64,000 nucleotides of DNA from Protonemura montana (Eukaryota; Arthropoda; Insecta; Plecoptera; Nemouridae): contig OX387602.1 in the NCBI GenBank assembly GCA_947568835.1, positions 15,055,021-15,119,020 on the forward strand, written 5' to 3'. Under the pieces are notes generated by a model that saw nothing but the letters and a program-made list of their open reading frames with translations, was not told where the DNA came from and ran no database searches. Each line of letters starts with the position of its first letter. Positions within the stretch are counted from its first letter, which is position 1. Positions 11,768-23,609 of the stretch are shown one piece after another. The position numbers and the translations under genes are program-made.

Positions 11768-14700
11768 CTACTTTGTCAAACAGACTGTGTCCTTTAATAT
11801 CGATGCAAGAAGTTGCTTGTCCTGAAGCACATCGGAAACTTCTTTTTCGTCCCACTGAAGGCTCACCTGAGGAAGGATAAAGCTTACAATTAGTAGCAGA
11901 ACTTCAACAGGAACGAGCTCATATGTTGTTTTATTTACTATAAATGGTGGCTAACCAAAAGCAGAGGCAAGCTTAAGTCAAGAGCAGAACAAGTTTAAAA
12001 CAATCAAATTTTTAATAAATCCAGAAGAAATTTTACTTTAATTATATTTTATGAAAGGTATAGCAAATAAAAGGAAAATATAAGAATTTAACAATGTTAC
12101 TTTCTGAATGTTTCTACTTACTTTGGACAGTCTTGCTTCCTTCCGGCTCATGATGCCGATGATGCCTCTGGTTTCAATGAGGCTGCACAGGCTGAGGAAC
12201 TCAGACTGACACGAAGGCTGCAGGTTTCGTTTGATACAAACTCGTCGATAGACTTCATGGAGCTGACGACAAGACACCAGCGTTTAGCAACACACAATAT
12301 TCAGGTATCCGATTCGTTCAAGTCAAGCTTTAAATTAAGAGTTACTCTTCACTAAGTTGCAACAAACAATTTGGATTCTAACAGCTTTTTCAAGATTTCT
12401 GGTGAGATAAGAACGTGGCCTTTGAATTGGGTGGAATTCAGAGGCAATTAGGATTGGAATATAACTTAATCAGTGTTTTAAACCTCTGTTTGCCAAATAA
12501 ACTCCTAGTTCCACCTCCAATCCAACCATATTTAAGTGCATTGCAATCCTTAATGTGGTTGCGGGCAATAAAGAAACTAACTAACTAGGTAGGCAACTAA
12601 TAAATAAGAAGATACACATGTAGATGCACATGCAATTGCATCAACCATATTATTATTTCTAAGGTATATCAAATATGGTGCCATTAATGCCATGGAAGTG
12701 ACCTAATAGCAAAAAATGCTCACCTTTCCAACGGTGACTTCCTTTAGTTTTCCCTTTGAAATTACAAGAATGAGAGTGCAGAGCACTACTTTTTGTTGCA
12801 ACGGAAAGCTGTCATCGCAATCTTCGTCCAGTTTTTGCGAAGTTCCGTAAACATTGTTCAGCACAGACATGACCTCTTGGAGATTTATTGTGCCGACATC
12901 AATCTTCTTTGGACTCAATGTATTTGCCACTGGAATAAACCAGCAATACTTAACAAATGGTACAAAGTATACAGAGCCTTTCTATAAATTTGTAAGGCAA
13001 GTAAAGCTTTCATTGAAAAATACTCCAAAATTGCTTTGTATAGAGGACAAGTTTTTGCTTATAATACAAAAAAGTCAAGACTGGTAAAAAGAACAGGACC
13101 GAAAAAGGGAGAAAATGCAACGCAGAAATTTTAATGGACTTTTTCGCTTTATTTTTTGCAATTGGCCATTTCAATCTCAGTGAGTAGCATTTTCTTCTTT
13201 CCTCTTCCCTGATCATTCTCAACTCCAGATGTGACTAGAGCAATTAAAGGTACAGCTTGTACCTATATTTCTCAAATTCTCATTTATTTTTGTAGGTGAC
13301 CAACAGTTGTACGTGACCAGGTCTTTTACCAACTATTGTTTGTTTTTAATTAATAAACCTTTCTCCAATTGCAATTTGGTAACAAATTCCAAGGTGAAAC
13401 CAAGAAACTCTTAACTTACCATGGTCGGTTGTTGGTTTGAGTGGCATGACCCGGTTGTTGGCCATCTCGACTACCCGGCAAGCGATGTCGAGCGCCCTCC
13501 TTGCGTCCCCTGAGACGGATGCAACCTTCGCGGCCAACAACCGCACTGCAACCGGTGTGAACAGCTGGCTCGGGTCGGACTAAACATTGACAAACATCTG
13601 TTAGACCTAAAGGTTCTGGCTGAGAACGCCACAGGTTTGGTTGTATGGGGGGCATAAGAAAGTGTTAGTAAGAACAGAGCTGGCAGCTCGGTAGTATAGT
13701 TTTGGTTTGGTCTAGAAAGTGATCGAGTGATCTGGGGGGAACACCACTTTCAATGCTTTCTTCCATCCACATTTGTTAGTCATGAAGTTAAATTTCCAGT
13801 CATAGCAGGCCGAACTAAGAACCACGCTCCAGACAATATACAGCAACGACTGAAAAAATACTAATTTCACAATTTATACCATGGAATGGTTTCAGGAATT
13901 CCAATGCCAAACCAAAACAGTAACTTTAAATTACCTATTCTATGTGTGATGCCAACAAAGGACCAACCAATAGATTTTTACTAACATATAAAATTGGCAA
14001 GCTACAAGAGGAATCAAAATCCTGGCAGGTGTTTAAGTCCTACCTTTTTCAGCCTCCCAGAGAGTATTCCAATGATCTCGTCTTTCGAGTACGGAGGAAA
14101 GTGCATGAGCTGCGGCTTGAGCTCGAGACGAGCTTGTAGCCTCGGCAGGATGCGATCAGTGAGGTCCAGGGCGTTGGCAATGCCCACAAGCACCAGTTTG
14201 GAGTTGGCTTGCGAGGGCCACTCGAAGATTGTATACAAAACCGATTGGTTCTTACTGTCAAGTTGGTCAATCTCATCCAGCACAAGCAAACTTAAACAGA
14301 TAAAAGTAATTTAAAATAAAAAGTATGTTAAGGACAGAAAGCCAAATTTTAAAATGATTAAATACTAAGGTTGTGCTTACATCATTTTCTTGCACGTTGT
14401 CAAATGTTTTTGTATGCAGAGTAGATAATCATTTGATGTTTTTCCAGCTGGTCTGATGTCCAATTCCTCACAAATACGACTGTATATTAAGACGGCAGAT
14501 TTCATAGAAGTACAATTCACGTAGACAGTCTTAAAGCCCTTCTTGTACTACAAAGAAAAAGTAGAATGTATTATGTAAATAAAGTAAATAAGTATAAAAA
14601 AAGGGAAACTTTGAAATTTTTTTATAAGATAATGATGCTCGTAATAAGATAGACATTAAATACTACTGCACATCCAAGCATTTTTGAAATAAACAAAAAA

Positions 14701-15815
14701 AACATGCCTATATTACCTAGGCCATATTACTGCCTATATTACTGTATTGTATTTAAGTGGAAAATAAAATAAAATATAAATACATTTTTGGAATGGTAAA
14801 CAGTGTTCCAAATATTAAATGGAAAGTGTGTGTGATCTGAATGGTTTGTGTGGGTCCCTAAGCAGTATACACCAGAAACTGCCGTTACTACTAGAAAATG
14901 TTAGATAAAAATAAAGAACATACTGCTGGTTGAAGCATAATCTTAGAAAGACATGCCGTCTTTCCTGTCCCGGGAGGTCCAGAAATATATAACGTAGCTG
15001 AGCTCTTGTTTTCCAGGTGGATTTCTAGAAAAGATCGTAGTTTGGCAAGCTGCTCCTCGCGTCCAGGCATTTCTTCAGGCACAGTGCTATGAAGAGATTG
15101 CCGAACATCCTGGTAATTTGGCCCTGATTAAAAAGATTTTTGTTAGTTTGGTCAATGACAGCAACCATTAAAAGAGTAACCAATCTATGGATCTGATTTA
15201 TACAAACCATTGTCAAAAAGCTTTTTGGGGGAGAGGGATTTCACCACAGTATTTTCGAAGGCAGTTTTACAAACAGCAGGACTGTGTATTCTCAGCTTAG
15301 AAATTAGTTGAGATGGTGTCTGCGGAGATGAAGCAGCCACACTTTTCCTGTCCACCTTTGGTGGACTTGGACTTTCTTCATAGTCATCTGATAAAATGAA
15401 ATAATGGTCATACATTTTATGAAAGAGAATGGATTTTTGAAGCCGAGTTCAGTTTTCAGTACTAAGCAATTTTGCTTACTAGTTATAGTAGCAGATAATT
15501 ACACTTACCCTCCACACAAAACAATCTCTTAGTGCATCGCAGAGATGAACGGCCCGATGATGGGGTAACCTTGTGACGAGGTGACCAGATATCAGTCTCA
15601 CTATTGGTGTTCTCATCAGAAAACTCGTCAGAAGAAAAATGATTGACACATTTAGAAAATGTGGGTGTTCTTTTGTTTCTACTTGCTACACGACTAGACA
15701 TTTTACATGGTGATATGAAATTTGAACTGGTGTTTGAATTAGTACAATTCTCGTTTTTGAACGACACTGACGTCTGCCTTTTCCTAATATTGTACGGAAT
15801 TTTTGTTTGCAGCAT
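11768..15815 (-). CDS. Cdc6: CDC6, replication licensing AAA+ ATPase
   Basis: CDC6 is loaded by ORC onto origins and recruits Cdt1-MCM2-7 in G1, in the nucleus. Nine coding exons, in transcription order: 15815-15509, 15387-15208, 15123-14924, 14547-14381, 14290-14044, 13579-13420, 12929-12724, 12262-12122, 11866-11768. All junctions are GT-AG and in frame, giving 568 aa, close to the usual metazoan size of about 560. The N-terminus is basic, Ser/Thr-rich and carries several SP/TP CDK-type sites (SPPK, SPQTP, SPKK). The AAA+ core has Walker A GPPGTGKT (about residues 211-218), Walker B LVLDEIDQLD (about 287-296), sensor 1 GIANALDLTDR and sensor 2 SGDARRALD. The C-terminal winged helix includes SFPLQQK and SLIETRGIIGI, typical of the family. 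The start is the first ATG, with MLQTKIPYN following. An E2F-like site lies upstream. Confidence 0.95.
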
Positions 15816-16084
15816 AGTTTGTCTGGTTTCACTGTAGCCGACGAGTATTTAAAGACCTCAAATTTGCACCAAGAACACTTATTGACAAAAAAACTCCTGT
15901 TGAGTTTCTTTGGTAAATCCAGGGCAATTAGGAAAAGCTTTATTGAGCTTGAATTTATTCCTAGTTATCTGTCTAATGTTTCTGGACAGAGATACACCAA
16001 CTAGAGAGAAACACAGAATGCGACAGCTCCAACCCCACAAAGGAATCTTCGGCACATTCAAGATGGACTGTTTACGTGTGAGTG

Positions 16085-16170
16085 CAGTTACGCGCCAAAA
16101 TACACCTGGCTGTCATATGGTCTGTGTCACCAACGTGATTGGCCAGCCACCAACCCGGCGCCCGTTTAAA
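16085..16170 (-). promoter_or_regulatory. CDC6 promoter elements: E2F-like site and CCAAT box
   Basis: About 280 bp upstream of the CDC6 ATG the plus strand has GCGCCAAAA at 16092-16100, which reads TTTTGGCGC on the CDC6 strand and fits the E2F consensus TTTSSCGC. A CCAAT box in the same orientation (GGCCAATCACG) lies near 16138, and a second GGCGCC-like block near 16157. CDC6 is an established E2F target in flies and mammals, so cell-cycle control through these sites is a reasonable inference. No experiment is implied. Confidence 0.6.
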
Positions 16171-16503
16171 ATCGGCATTTAAATTATTAAATGGCATTTT
16201 CAAGTATTTTAATGGCGTTTGAGGTAAATTTGCTCTATCAACATAGAGCTAATATTGTAAATTAAGTCTACCGATTCATTTATGACCGAAAGGGATAAGG
16301 ATCATATGGATTTGCATCAATAATTTGAAGGATTGGATAAAAATGAAGTGAAATTAATTTAAAGTCCATTTGCTTAACTTCAACATTATTATGGTAAGGT
16401 CATTACAGCTTTGATCCTCGAAAATGTTCTAGTTTGCTTACAAACAATTCTTCATAAAAACTACAATTTAACTTAGATTTACATTAATTCAAGCAAAACG
16501 TAA

Positions 16504-17590
16504 CTATCCAAGTGTTTCTCTTGGTAACATGTCCCCTAAATAAACTGAGTGCTTTTGAAGTAATGCTATCAGTGGATCTTCAGGCTGGTTGCACAGGTCA
16601 TCATGTTCACTGCCTATTCCCCACAGAGAATCCAGATCGTACACTTTTCTCGCCGACTTCGAAAACACGTGTAAGGCGATATTTCCTGAAAAAAAGTAAA
16701 ATTTCATTTAACGTTCCAACCAACTTTAATTAACTAACAAAGTGCCTGTGAAAATTCGTACATTAAAGAAAAGCGCAGCTGATTAGGCAAGGGATACCTC
16801 TCATTGTCCAATTTTAAAAGGATTAGCAGGGAGAGAACTTTAGAAAAAAAAAAATCATAGCTCAAGTAAATATGTTTGAAATAATTTCAGTTCCATGTAA
16901 AATATCGCACCTAGATCCAACGCAATCCAATCCTCACACTCAGCACCCTCGATACGTGGTATTATGTCATGTGGACCACGCTTCCTTTTAAACACTTTTC
17001 TGACGAACTCGGCCATGGCTAGCATGTGACGTGTAGACTTTCCAGTCACAACGACTATGAAATCGACATATTTCATTTTTGCAGGAATAGCAGCCACAAA
17101 GATATCTTGAGCCTTATCTCTTCTTAAAATTTCGACTAGCTCTTCAATGTCAAATACTCCAGAAAGCCCACCTGTAATGTTTAGGATAAATTATTTTAAT
17201 TTCCTAGTGTTGATGGGGTCAAGTTTGTTTTCCATAATATTACGCACGTGTCAGGCTCATTCCATTGAATTCATCTTCTTTGGAATATGTCATTAAAATT
17301 GCACTAGCCGAGCCTGCATGGTGAGATTGGAGATCACGTTCTTCGTCAACGTCTAATATTACTGGCGATTCGATATCCTTAAAGACATCGTACTTTCTTG
17401 GTATCGACGCTGTCAACTCATCGATGTTTCTTTCTAATTTTTTCTTTTTTTTCTTGGGATCATCAGAGCTAGACTGGCAAAATCTAATTCTCGATGAAAA
17501 TACGGTGATTCGATGGTCTAATCTGGCGGCATGTGAAAGGGACAAGAATTTGCATTTACCAATGTAGGTTAGGAGACGACTTGGTAACAT
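16504..17590 (-). CDS. MALSU1: MALSU1, mitochondrial ribosome silencing factor (RsfS family)
   Basis: MALSU1/C7orf30 binds the mitoribosomal large subunit (uL14m) and assists its assembly, blocking premature subunit joining. Three exons: 17590-17248, 17171-16911 and 16685-16504; phase-1 GT-AG introns; 261 aa. The first 35 or so residues (MLPSRLLTYIGKCKF...) are basic and hydrophobic, like a mitochondrial presequence. A linker with six consecutive lysines follows. The RsfS domain fills the second half: DIEELVEILRRDKAQDI, YVDFIVVVTGKSTRHMLAMA, IEGAECEDWIALDLGNIALHVF and KVYDLDSLWG match the family core, including the STRH and DW motifs. ATG 17590 was chosen because the frame further upstream opens only with GTG. 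The gene lies downstream of the divergent Lines gene and in tandem with CDC6; its stop is 689 bp from the CDC6 start. Confidence 0.92.
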
Positions 17591-18934
17591 ATCGAGGAAT
17601 TGAACCACGACTCTGCCGAAAACTGTCACAAAAGCGGAAAAGAGTTATATTCAAACTGTTATTTATTTCATTCCATGTTCATATACGTAACCACCCGCTT
17701 TACGATTGGTACATCCAGTTGCAATGCAACCATTTCACAACAACGAAAGCAAGGCAACCATTCAACCCGGATGCCACAAGTACTTCGGAGTCAAATGCAC
17801 ATTCCAATCTCCGATCATTATTGAAAATAAAAGAAAAATTTGGCTCAGAAGCTCAATTTCATTGTACATAAAAACAATTTGTTTGTAACCAAACGTTTAA
17901 CCGCATATATTTTGTATATTTGCGCAAACTATATCATTTAATTCAATATATCTCGGAGCATGAAGTATTCTTTTGTTTTGATGACAGCATCATAGTGTTC
18001 ATTATGGTGGATTTATGTGTATGTATGGGAAAGTTTTATTTTTTTTGATACACGGTTTCATCGCTTGCGTCTGATAAATATCAGCACTGAATGAAGATAT
18101 ACGATATAAATTGTGCCAGGGTTGATTAAAAGTGTGAAGTGCTTCCCTGAACAACTAATTTAAACTAAATAACAAGGTCAAATTGTTCAACTTTGCCCGC
18201 CCTGTGTCCCTCATTCACAGAAACTCGAGTTGGCCTATGGCCCTAGTAAGTTTTCTATAATTTACCATTTATCGAAATTGTGCCGTTTTCTTAATATCCA
18301 GCTATTACAATTGATTTTCTTTTAGTTTAGCTCGCGTATGATCTAAACATTCGCTCTAACCTTTATTATAATTCGGGTAGGCTAAGTGAGTTGGCCACAT
18401 AAGGTCCTCTACCTATTGCTAAAGACCAGTAGCAGACTATGCTCAACGGATTTCCTTGTTTCCAGGAGTACATTCGATGAAATTGAGTTCACAGAAGCTA
18501 TGAGTTCACCTTTATCTATAATATTTTGTGTGTCTTATATCTCTGGGCACATATCCAACATAACACATCTAAAATCTAGTGACCATACATTGGCCATGTA
18601 CCAACAATGACCTTAGCAGAATGAGGGGGCATGTTATATACAGTAGTGATGCTATCAAGAAGATTGTATTTATACAATTGCAATGCATATCGTTAATTGG
18701 AATTAATCTATTTTTAGGTTCATCCGGAGACTACGCGACTGCTTGCACCCGTGTAACTGGGCACTTCTATTCCTCGAGAAATCAATGACCTTGCTGGAAG
18801 CAATTCGTTGTCTTGGACACGTATCATCATCAATGATATTATGCTGCTACGGAGGACACTACACACACCAGGATTCACAAAGGAGCACCTCATGACCAGT
18901 GTTTTGTTTGTAATCAGTTAGAAAAAAAGCGTTC
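17591..18934. promoter_or_regulatory. Shared upstream region of MALSU1 and Lines
   Basis: These 1.34 kb separate two head-to-head genes. Both 5' UTRs and promoters should lie here. No convincing TATA box or coding exon was seen. Acceptor-like sequence at about 18708-18718 (pyrimidine run then TTTTTAG) could end a 5' UTR intron of Lines. Sequence between is AT-rich and unremarkable. Confidence 0.4.
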
Positions 18935-20734
18935 ATGGTACTTAGAAGGAACCGAACCGTACCGCAGGTACCGACTATGGACGAGCCTGCCAAGAAAAAG
19001 CAGCGAGTGGAAGACGGCGGGGGAGAATGGGGTGCCGATCAGGATCAAGATCTGCTGTCGATACAACAGCACCTTCTGACCCAGTGCTTGTGTCCACTGT
19101 CGGAGGCAAGCCTGCGGAAACCGTTCCAGGGAGCAAAGCTTGCGGCTGGTGAGCTGGCAAATGGCTACCAGACCCCTGTGCTCTCGGAATGGGGCCGAGA
19201 TCGCATCCTGCTGCTCGTTAGCTCGTTGCAGTTGCTCTGCGAGGTGGCCATCAAGCAGACTGCACGTGGTCTGGTCTGCACACGAATTGGGGAGATTTGT
19301 GACGTGCTCATCAGGAACGAGTACGGACTCATCGAGCAGCTCATCGACTTCTCGTCGCACAACGACCCATTCATCTGCTTCACGGCTAGCAGGGCTCTTT
19401 CAGCGTTTCTTATCGTATCGAAGTCTCATGTGAACCCAGGCTGGCTGGAAAGTCTGACAGAAAATGCTCTCATCACGTCCCAGTCACAAAAGATATCCTT
19501 TTCTTTGGAAGTGATTAAGCATGTTGTGGAGTGGAAAGATTTGGACAACCATCCACTAGAAGACAGCAGTGAGGAGAAGCCACCTTCGACGTGTGTTGTA
19601 GTTAGCATCTCCGATCCAGAAAGTCTCGATACTAGTGAAGTGAAGTGTCTTTGCATCAAAGCATTGGAAGCAAAGTGGCCTGCCATTGTTAAAAAGTTTG
19701 ATGGTCTCATAGGGTCGTATTCAAACGAGCATGAATCTACTATAGTGACATTTCTGGGACTGTGGGAGGCAATCATCTCTGTGAAAGCCAACCTGTCAGT
19801 CGTAGACACGAAACCTTTTTACGCTCACCTCGACAACTTTGTCGTACTTCTAAATTCAACGGTACCGCCAGGTATCTGGAAACACCTTTTGGATCTTTTT
19901 AACGAGATCTTGTGTTATGGTAGTACCCTCGCCCTCCAAGACGTGCTGGCCGAAGAACCATGTGCTTTGGCCCATCTCATTGTTCGCAGTGTGAAAGATT
20001 GGCACCTTCTGGATACCCTGCCCTACCGCGGAGGAAGCGGCAGGTTCGGAGGAGGCGCGGGGGATGGAGATCGACCACTACTCCAGAAGATGGTGTTGCT
20101 CGTGCTAAAGAGTGTGGCGGTGACCGTCAAAGAGACCAGGTATGACAGCTCGAGTGACAGCTCACTCGGCTCAGAAGCTGACGACGTGGACGCCGACATG
20201 GCCGTGATCGAGCGCAGCATCCGCGAAGTCCTTCGTCAGCTGGACAACTGTGTAAAATCTCTCCTGCCGTTTCATCCGGAAACTCCTTTAGCCCAGTGGG
20301 TTGTGCAATTGTTCGCAGACCAAGACGACGCTCTGATCGAGAGTATGGTTTGCTGTTTAGACGTTGTCGTCGGATTGTTTTATAGAAATACGACACAGTT
20401 AGATCTGAGGAGAACTCTGAGCCCTGCAGCTACGTTTGTCCAATTCTTACGGGTAGTCTCACATGACCCTGATGTGCTACTGGATCTTTTGGTATCCAAC
20501 GAAACGTGTTTTCTTCTGTACTTACTGCGACTTCTCAAGTTTTTACGGCGGAACTGGTCTGAATTTGTGGCGTGTTGTGGTCGCGAGCTGAGCGAAACGA
20601 TGACTGTTTTGATAAGGCTTCGGCTTGCCATAGATCGACTTGTATCAAAGGCGTTGTTTCCGTACAATATCAATCCGGTTCTGAGGCTTCTCGAAAAATG
20701 TGAACAAATGTATGAAATGAACGATAACAGCTAA
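18935..20734 (+). CDS. lin: Lines homologue (LINS1)
   Basis: Intronless frame of 599 aa. In Drosophila, Lines is a nuclear/cytoplasmic regulator of patterning downstream of Wingless and Hedgehog, acting with Drumstick and Bowl; human LINS1 is linked to cognition. The mechanism is not understood. The N-terminal half has the family's alpha-helical repeat character with LIEQLIDFSSHNDPFICFTA followed by SRALSAFL (about residues 133-160). A polar, Asp/Ser-rich linker (SSSDSSLGSEADDVDADM) is near residue 410, and the C-terminal block ends LRLLEKCEQMYEMN, as in the Lines C-terminal domain. An in-frame TAA lies just upstream of ATG 18935, so this is the first possible start in the exon. A second ATG at 18977 (MDEPAKKKQRVE, nuclear-localisation-like) has a good context and may be the real start. 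The protein is shorter than fly and human homologues. No coding intron was seen. Confidence 0.82.
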   Translation: MVLRRNRTVPQVPTMDEPAKKKQRVEDGGGEWGADQDQDLLSIQQHLLTQCLCPLSEASLRKPFQGAKLAAGELANGYQTPVLSEWGRDRILLLVSSLQLLCEVAIKQTARGLVCTRIGEICDVLIRNEYGLIEQLIDFSSHNDPFICFTASRALSAFLIVSKSHVNPGWLESLTENALITSQSQKISFSLEVIKHVVEWKDLDNHPLEDSSEEKPPSTCVVVSISDPESLDTSEVKCLCIKALEAKWPAIVKKFDGLIGSYSNEHESTIVTFLGLWEAIISVKANLSVVDTKPFYAHLDNFVVLLNSTVPPGIWKHLLDLFNEILCYGSTLALQDVLAEEPCALAHLIVRSVKDWHLLDTLPYRGGSGRFGGGAGDGDRPLLQKMVLLVLKSVAVTVKETRYDSSSDSSLGSEADDVDADMAVIERSIREVLRQLDNCVKSLLPFHPETPLAQWVVQLFADQDDALIESMVCCLDVVVGLFYRNTTQLDLRRTLSPAATFVQFLRVVSHDPDVLLDLLVSNETCFLLYLLRLLKFLRRNWSEFVACCGRELSETMTVLIRLRLAIDRLVSKALFPYNINPVLRLLEKCEQMYEMNDNS

Positions 20735-21660
20735 GTTATTTTGTCTTCCAATGTATTTAGAATAGATTTGATATTTATATTGTCCGAAATTTGCCATTTC
20801 CTGTGCGCTTTCTGCTGTGGGTCAAAGAAAACCCAATGGCCTCACCTACTTAAAAATAAGGTTGTAGGTTGTGAAACTAAAAATGTATTTATAATCTTTT
20901 GTAAGATCTAGAACCTAATAATTTAAAACATAGAAATATATTTTTCACTAACATAGCAGGTAGGTTAATGTTCTGTTTGAGCAGATAGTACCTATGTTTA
21001 AATGTACCTATTGATAAGCAATAAGCTATTTTTATACTATACTATTAGATGTCTATTGTTTTAACTTAAGTATTTATATTGACAGAAAGTATTCAGAGAA
21101 TGAATTAAAATTTATGTTTAAGTTTATAATATATTTTAAAAGTTAGTGTAATAGTGAGTGCCATCTTTGTATTGGCTTTATTTCACGTAGCTGACTACGT
21201 ACCTATATTTTGTTGAGTTATTAAAAATGCTTACAAAACTTATCTAAACTCTCTCCTCCATGTAGATATTCTATGTATATTCCGTGCCATGGGTACCTAT
21301 TTAATTTAATATATACCGATTTAGCCGGATGGCTCTTACACCCTATTTTACACTCAAGTGTATAAATATCTTCAACGTTAAAACTATCTGTTCCCTTTCT
21401 GCTTTAAACATAAAATAGTTACCCTTTTTGTACAATTTTTTTAGACATACTTGAGGTATATATTTTAATTACAACCAAAGCCATGACACAGACATTGCCA
21501 ATACTATTATTGTACAGCTTCACTTACCTTAAGAAATGTTCATGCATAATATTATTGCCATCACAATATTCTATAATAGATAAAAGTACCATGTATGTAT
21601 GTACGTATGTACAAGGCGTACACCTACTCTGTATATAAATGAACTATCGAGACAATAAAT
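20735..21660 (+). other. Lines 3' UTR with poly(A) signal at 21654-21659
   Basis: AT-rich non-coding sequence runs from the Lines stop to AATAAA at 21654. Several upstream AT-rich stretches could give shorter ends. A short microsatellite (ATGTATGTACGTATGTA) is at about 21592-21611. No other feature is supported. Confidence 0.6.
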
Positions 21661-21682
21661 TTAATATTTTAATTCATATCGA

Positions 21683-21688
21683 TTTATT
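21683..21688 (-). terminator. Candidate DRAP1 poly(A) signal
   Basis: TTTATT on the plus strand is AATAAA for the minus-strand gene DRAP1, about 600 bases past its stop. It is under 35 bp from the Lines AATAAA at 21654 on the opposite strand, so the two convergent transcripts would abut or overlap at their 3' ends. Confidence 0.5.
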
Positions 21689-22287
21689 TTTTTTTTTTGA
21701 AGGGGAAGTGTGGTCACTGGTTGCAATCATTGCAATGTACAAAAAATAGACACAAAACAAACAAGATGAATAAAAGGGGTGCCAGAATAGTACATAGATT
21801 AGAAAAGTATCGACCTCTTTCCCAAAAAGGAAATATGCATCAATCTACAAACTGTCAACCTGTCATGCACTACTCTCTATTATGGGAATATGAGAACACA
21901 AGGACGAGTGAATGAAAATACCTCTAGTAGGTAAAAGATGAACGTTCTTTACAGAGCAACCTTTTTAGTAGGCACCCTTCAAAGGAGACCAGAGAAAAAT
22001 GTACTTTGAAGGTTCAACTGTATATACACACATAGTTAGGTGCTAGACACTAGCAAAGCAAGCGAAACTCAATTTCAAACCAATTCCAACCATTGAAATT
22101 ACAAAATGAAGTTCATGAATTCATGAAAATATTCGGTGGGTGAGTGTTACAGCAATTGAGCAGTCGATGGAATTCTGCGAAATATCAAATTTTTTCATCC
22201 TTCTTTGATGTAATGAACTATGATTTTAAATGTATGAACTTGGCATAACGCTTCCATAGTCTAATGCTGGGAATTATGCTGACTCGG

Positions 22288-23609
22288 TTACGTATCGTAG
22301 TCCTCGTCGACTTCAGTCGCAGCTGAGAGAGTAGGGAACGTTACCGGCATGCTCATCACTGGCTTAGTTTCCTCGTCAGATTCTTCTTCCTCGCTCTCGC
22401 CGACAGGTCCGCTTACTGAAGAGCTTGGATGATACTCGTTCGATGAAGAACGAAAACTTGGGCAAGCTTCCGTATTTTCTATGTAGAAATTTGGTCCTGC
22501 TCCGTTACGAAACGAGCTGGACCTAGGTTGCGTTTCGGACGATTGCCGAGAATTTCTTAAACTACGGTCTGCTTGCCTGTGAAAAAAGTACGATCGAATT
22601 TGATAGTTTGTAAGTATAAATAAATATTTCAGTTTGCAGGATTGAATGAACCGTAATACTTTCGTGATACTTTGGCATCCCGTAAGTATACATTTTCTTT
22701 CATAACGTTTCGTTAATTTCTATCGTAACGATAGAAAGTTTTTATTTGTTACAACAAAAACGATTTTTTTTTGGCTGTCAAAGGCAACATTTCATACAAC
22801 GTATCTTTTAATTTGATAGAGTACCTTCTCTCAGCTGCAGGATTGAGGTTATTGGAAATTGACGAGTTGTTGGTTGGTGTGCAGGCCTCATCTCCATCAA
22901 CTGTACTGGCATCTGGGAGGGCCTTCACAAGGTCTTTCAAAAAGTCAAAACGGCTCTCGGAGAGAATACATTGCTTCCTAAAGGATAGTTACAAATCAAT
23001 TCAAATAGACGTATCAATGTTCACCATCTGTGTACACTACAAAAATGTATGAAAATAAAATAAAACAGATGATACAATCATTTATACAAAACATACATGT
23101 GTGAAGGGGTCAGTGTCTTGGCATTTCGCGCAGCAGTTATCGCCATTGCTTTTGTTAGCAGTGATTTCACGAACAGCTCAAGGGTCCTAGGTAAGCTTTA
23201 TTAAGGAAAGTTACCAATAATTGAAGGGTACAATTTCAACGCGGAACGAAGCAAACGGCATACTTAACTCAACAACGAAAAGCTACATCCAGCTGAAATG
23301 GCTCAGACTCTAATTCAGACTGACTACTTTAGCACATGATTTAATATTAGAAGATAGGTTGTAGTTAAAGGATATAAATTATAACTGGAACAGCTTGGGC
23401 TACTTTCCCAATCTCTTCGTCCGTCTGCATAATTTTCTTGATTCTTCCCTGCAACCAAACCAGAAAATGAATATCCCAAAAATAACACCAAGTGCTATCC
23501 TTCACGGTTCATCCCCTAAAAAAGTGTTATCTCCTAACCTACTCATCTTAACATCTTGGAAACTTACCGAAGGAAACCGAGCATTATATTTCTTCTTTTT
23601 GCTTGGCAT
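22288..23609 (-). CDS. NC2alpha: DRAP1 / NC2-alpha, Dr1-associated corepressor
   Basis: NC2-alpha pairs with Dr1 (NC2-beta) through histone folds, clamps TBP on DNA and blocks TFIIA/TFIIB entry. Five exons: 23609-23568, 23448-23376, 23190-23097, 22977-22825, 22576-22288; 216 aa. The protein opens MPSKKKKYNARFPS and continues GRIKKIMQTDEEIGKVAQAV, the diagnostic NC2-alpha start. PVIISRTLELFVKSLLTKA, RNAKTLTPSHMKQC and FDFLKDLVKALPDA complete the histone fold (about residues 15-100). The rest is Ser-rich and acidic (GESEEEESDEE) and ends DEDYDT, resembling the human tail EEDYDS. Intron 2 begins ATATCCTTT and ends AC, a minor-spliceosome intron; with it the reading frame restores the conserved PVIISR. 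Introns 1, 3 and 4 are GT-AG. The gene is head-to-head with VPS26C. Confidence 0.95.
23191..23375 (-). other. U12-type AT-AC intron in DRAP1
   Basis: Read on the minus strand, the 185-bp intron starts ATATCCTTTA at 23375, the U12 5' splice consensus, carries TTCCTTAAT about 10-18 bases before its end, matching the U12 branch consensus TTCCTTAAY, and terminates TTAC at 23191. Splicing there joins ATT-T to CT-AGG and yields PVIISR, as in other NC2-alpha proteins. A GT-AG alternative (acceptor CTAG three to four bases later) has no donor that keeps the frame. Confidence 0.88.

Noticed and set aside
17590-17629. Longer MALSU1 start 13 codons upstream
   Set aside because: That codon is GTG; the first ATG is at 17590 and begins a good mitochondrial presequence.
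18975-20673. Several frames in other phases and on the minus strand across Lines
   Set aside because: They are shadows of the 599-codon Lines frame, which matches the family throughout.
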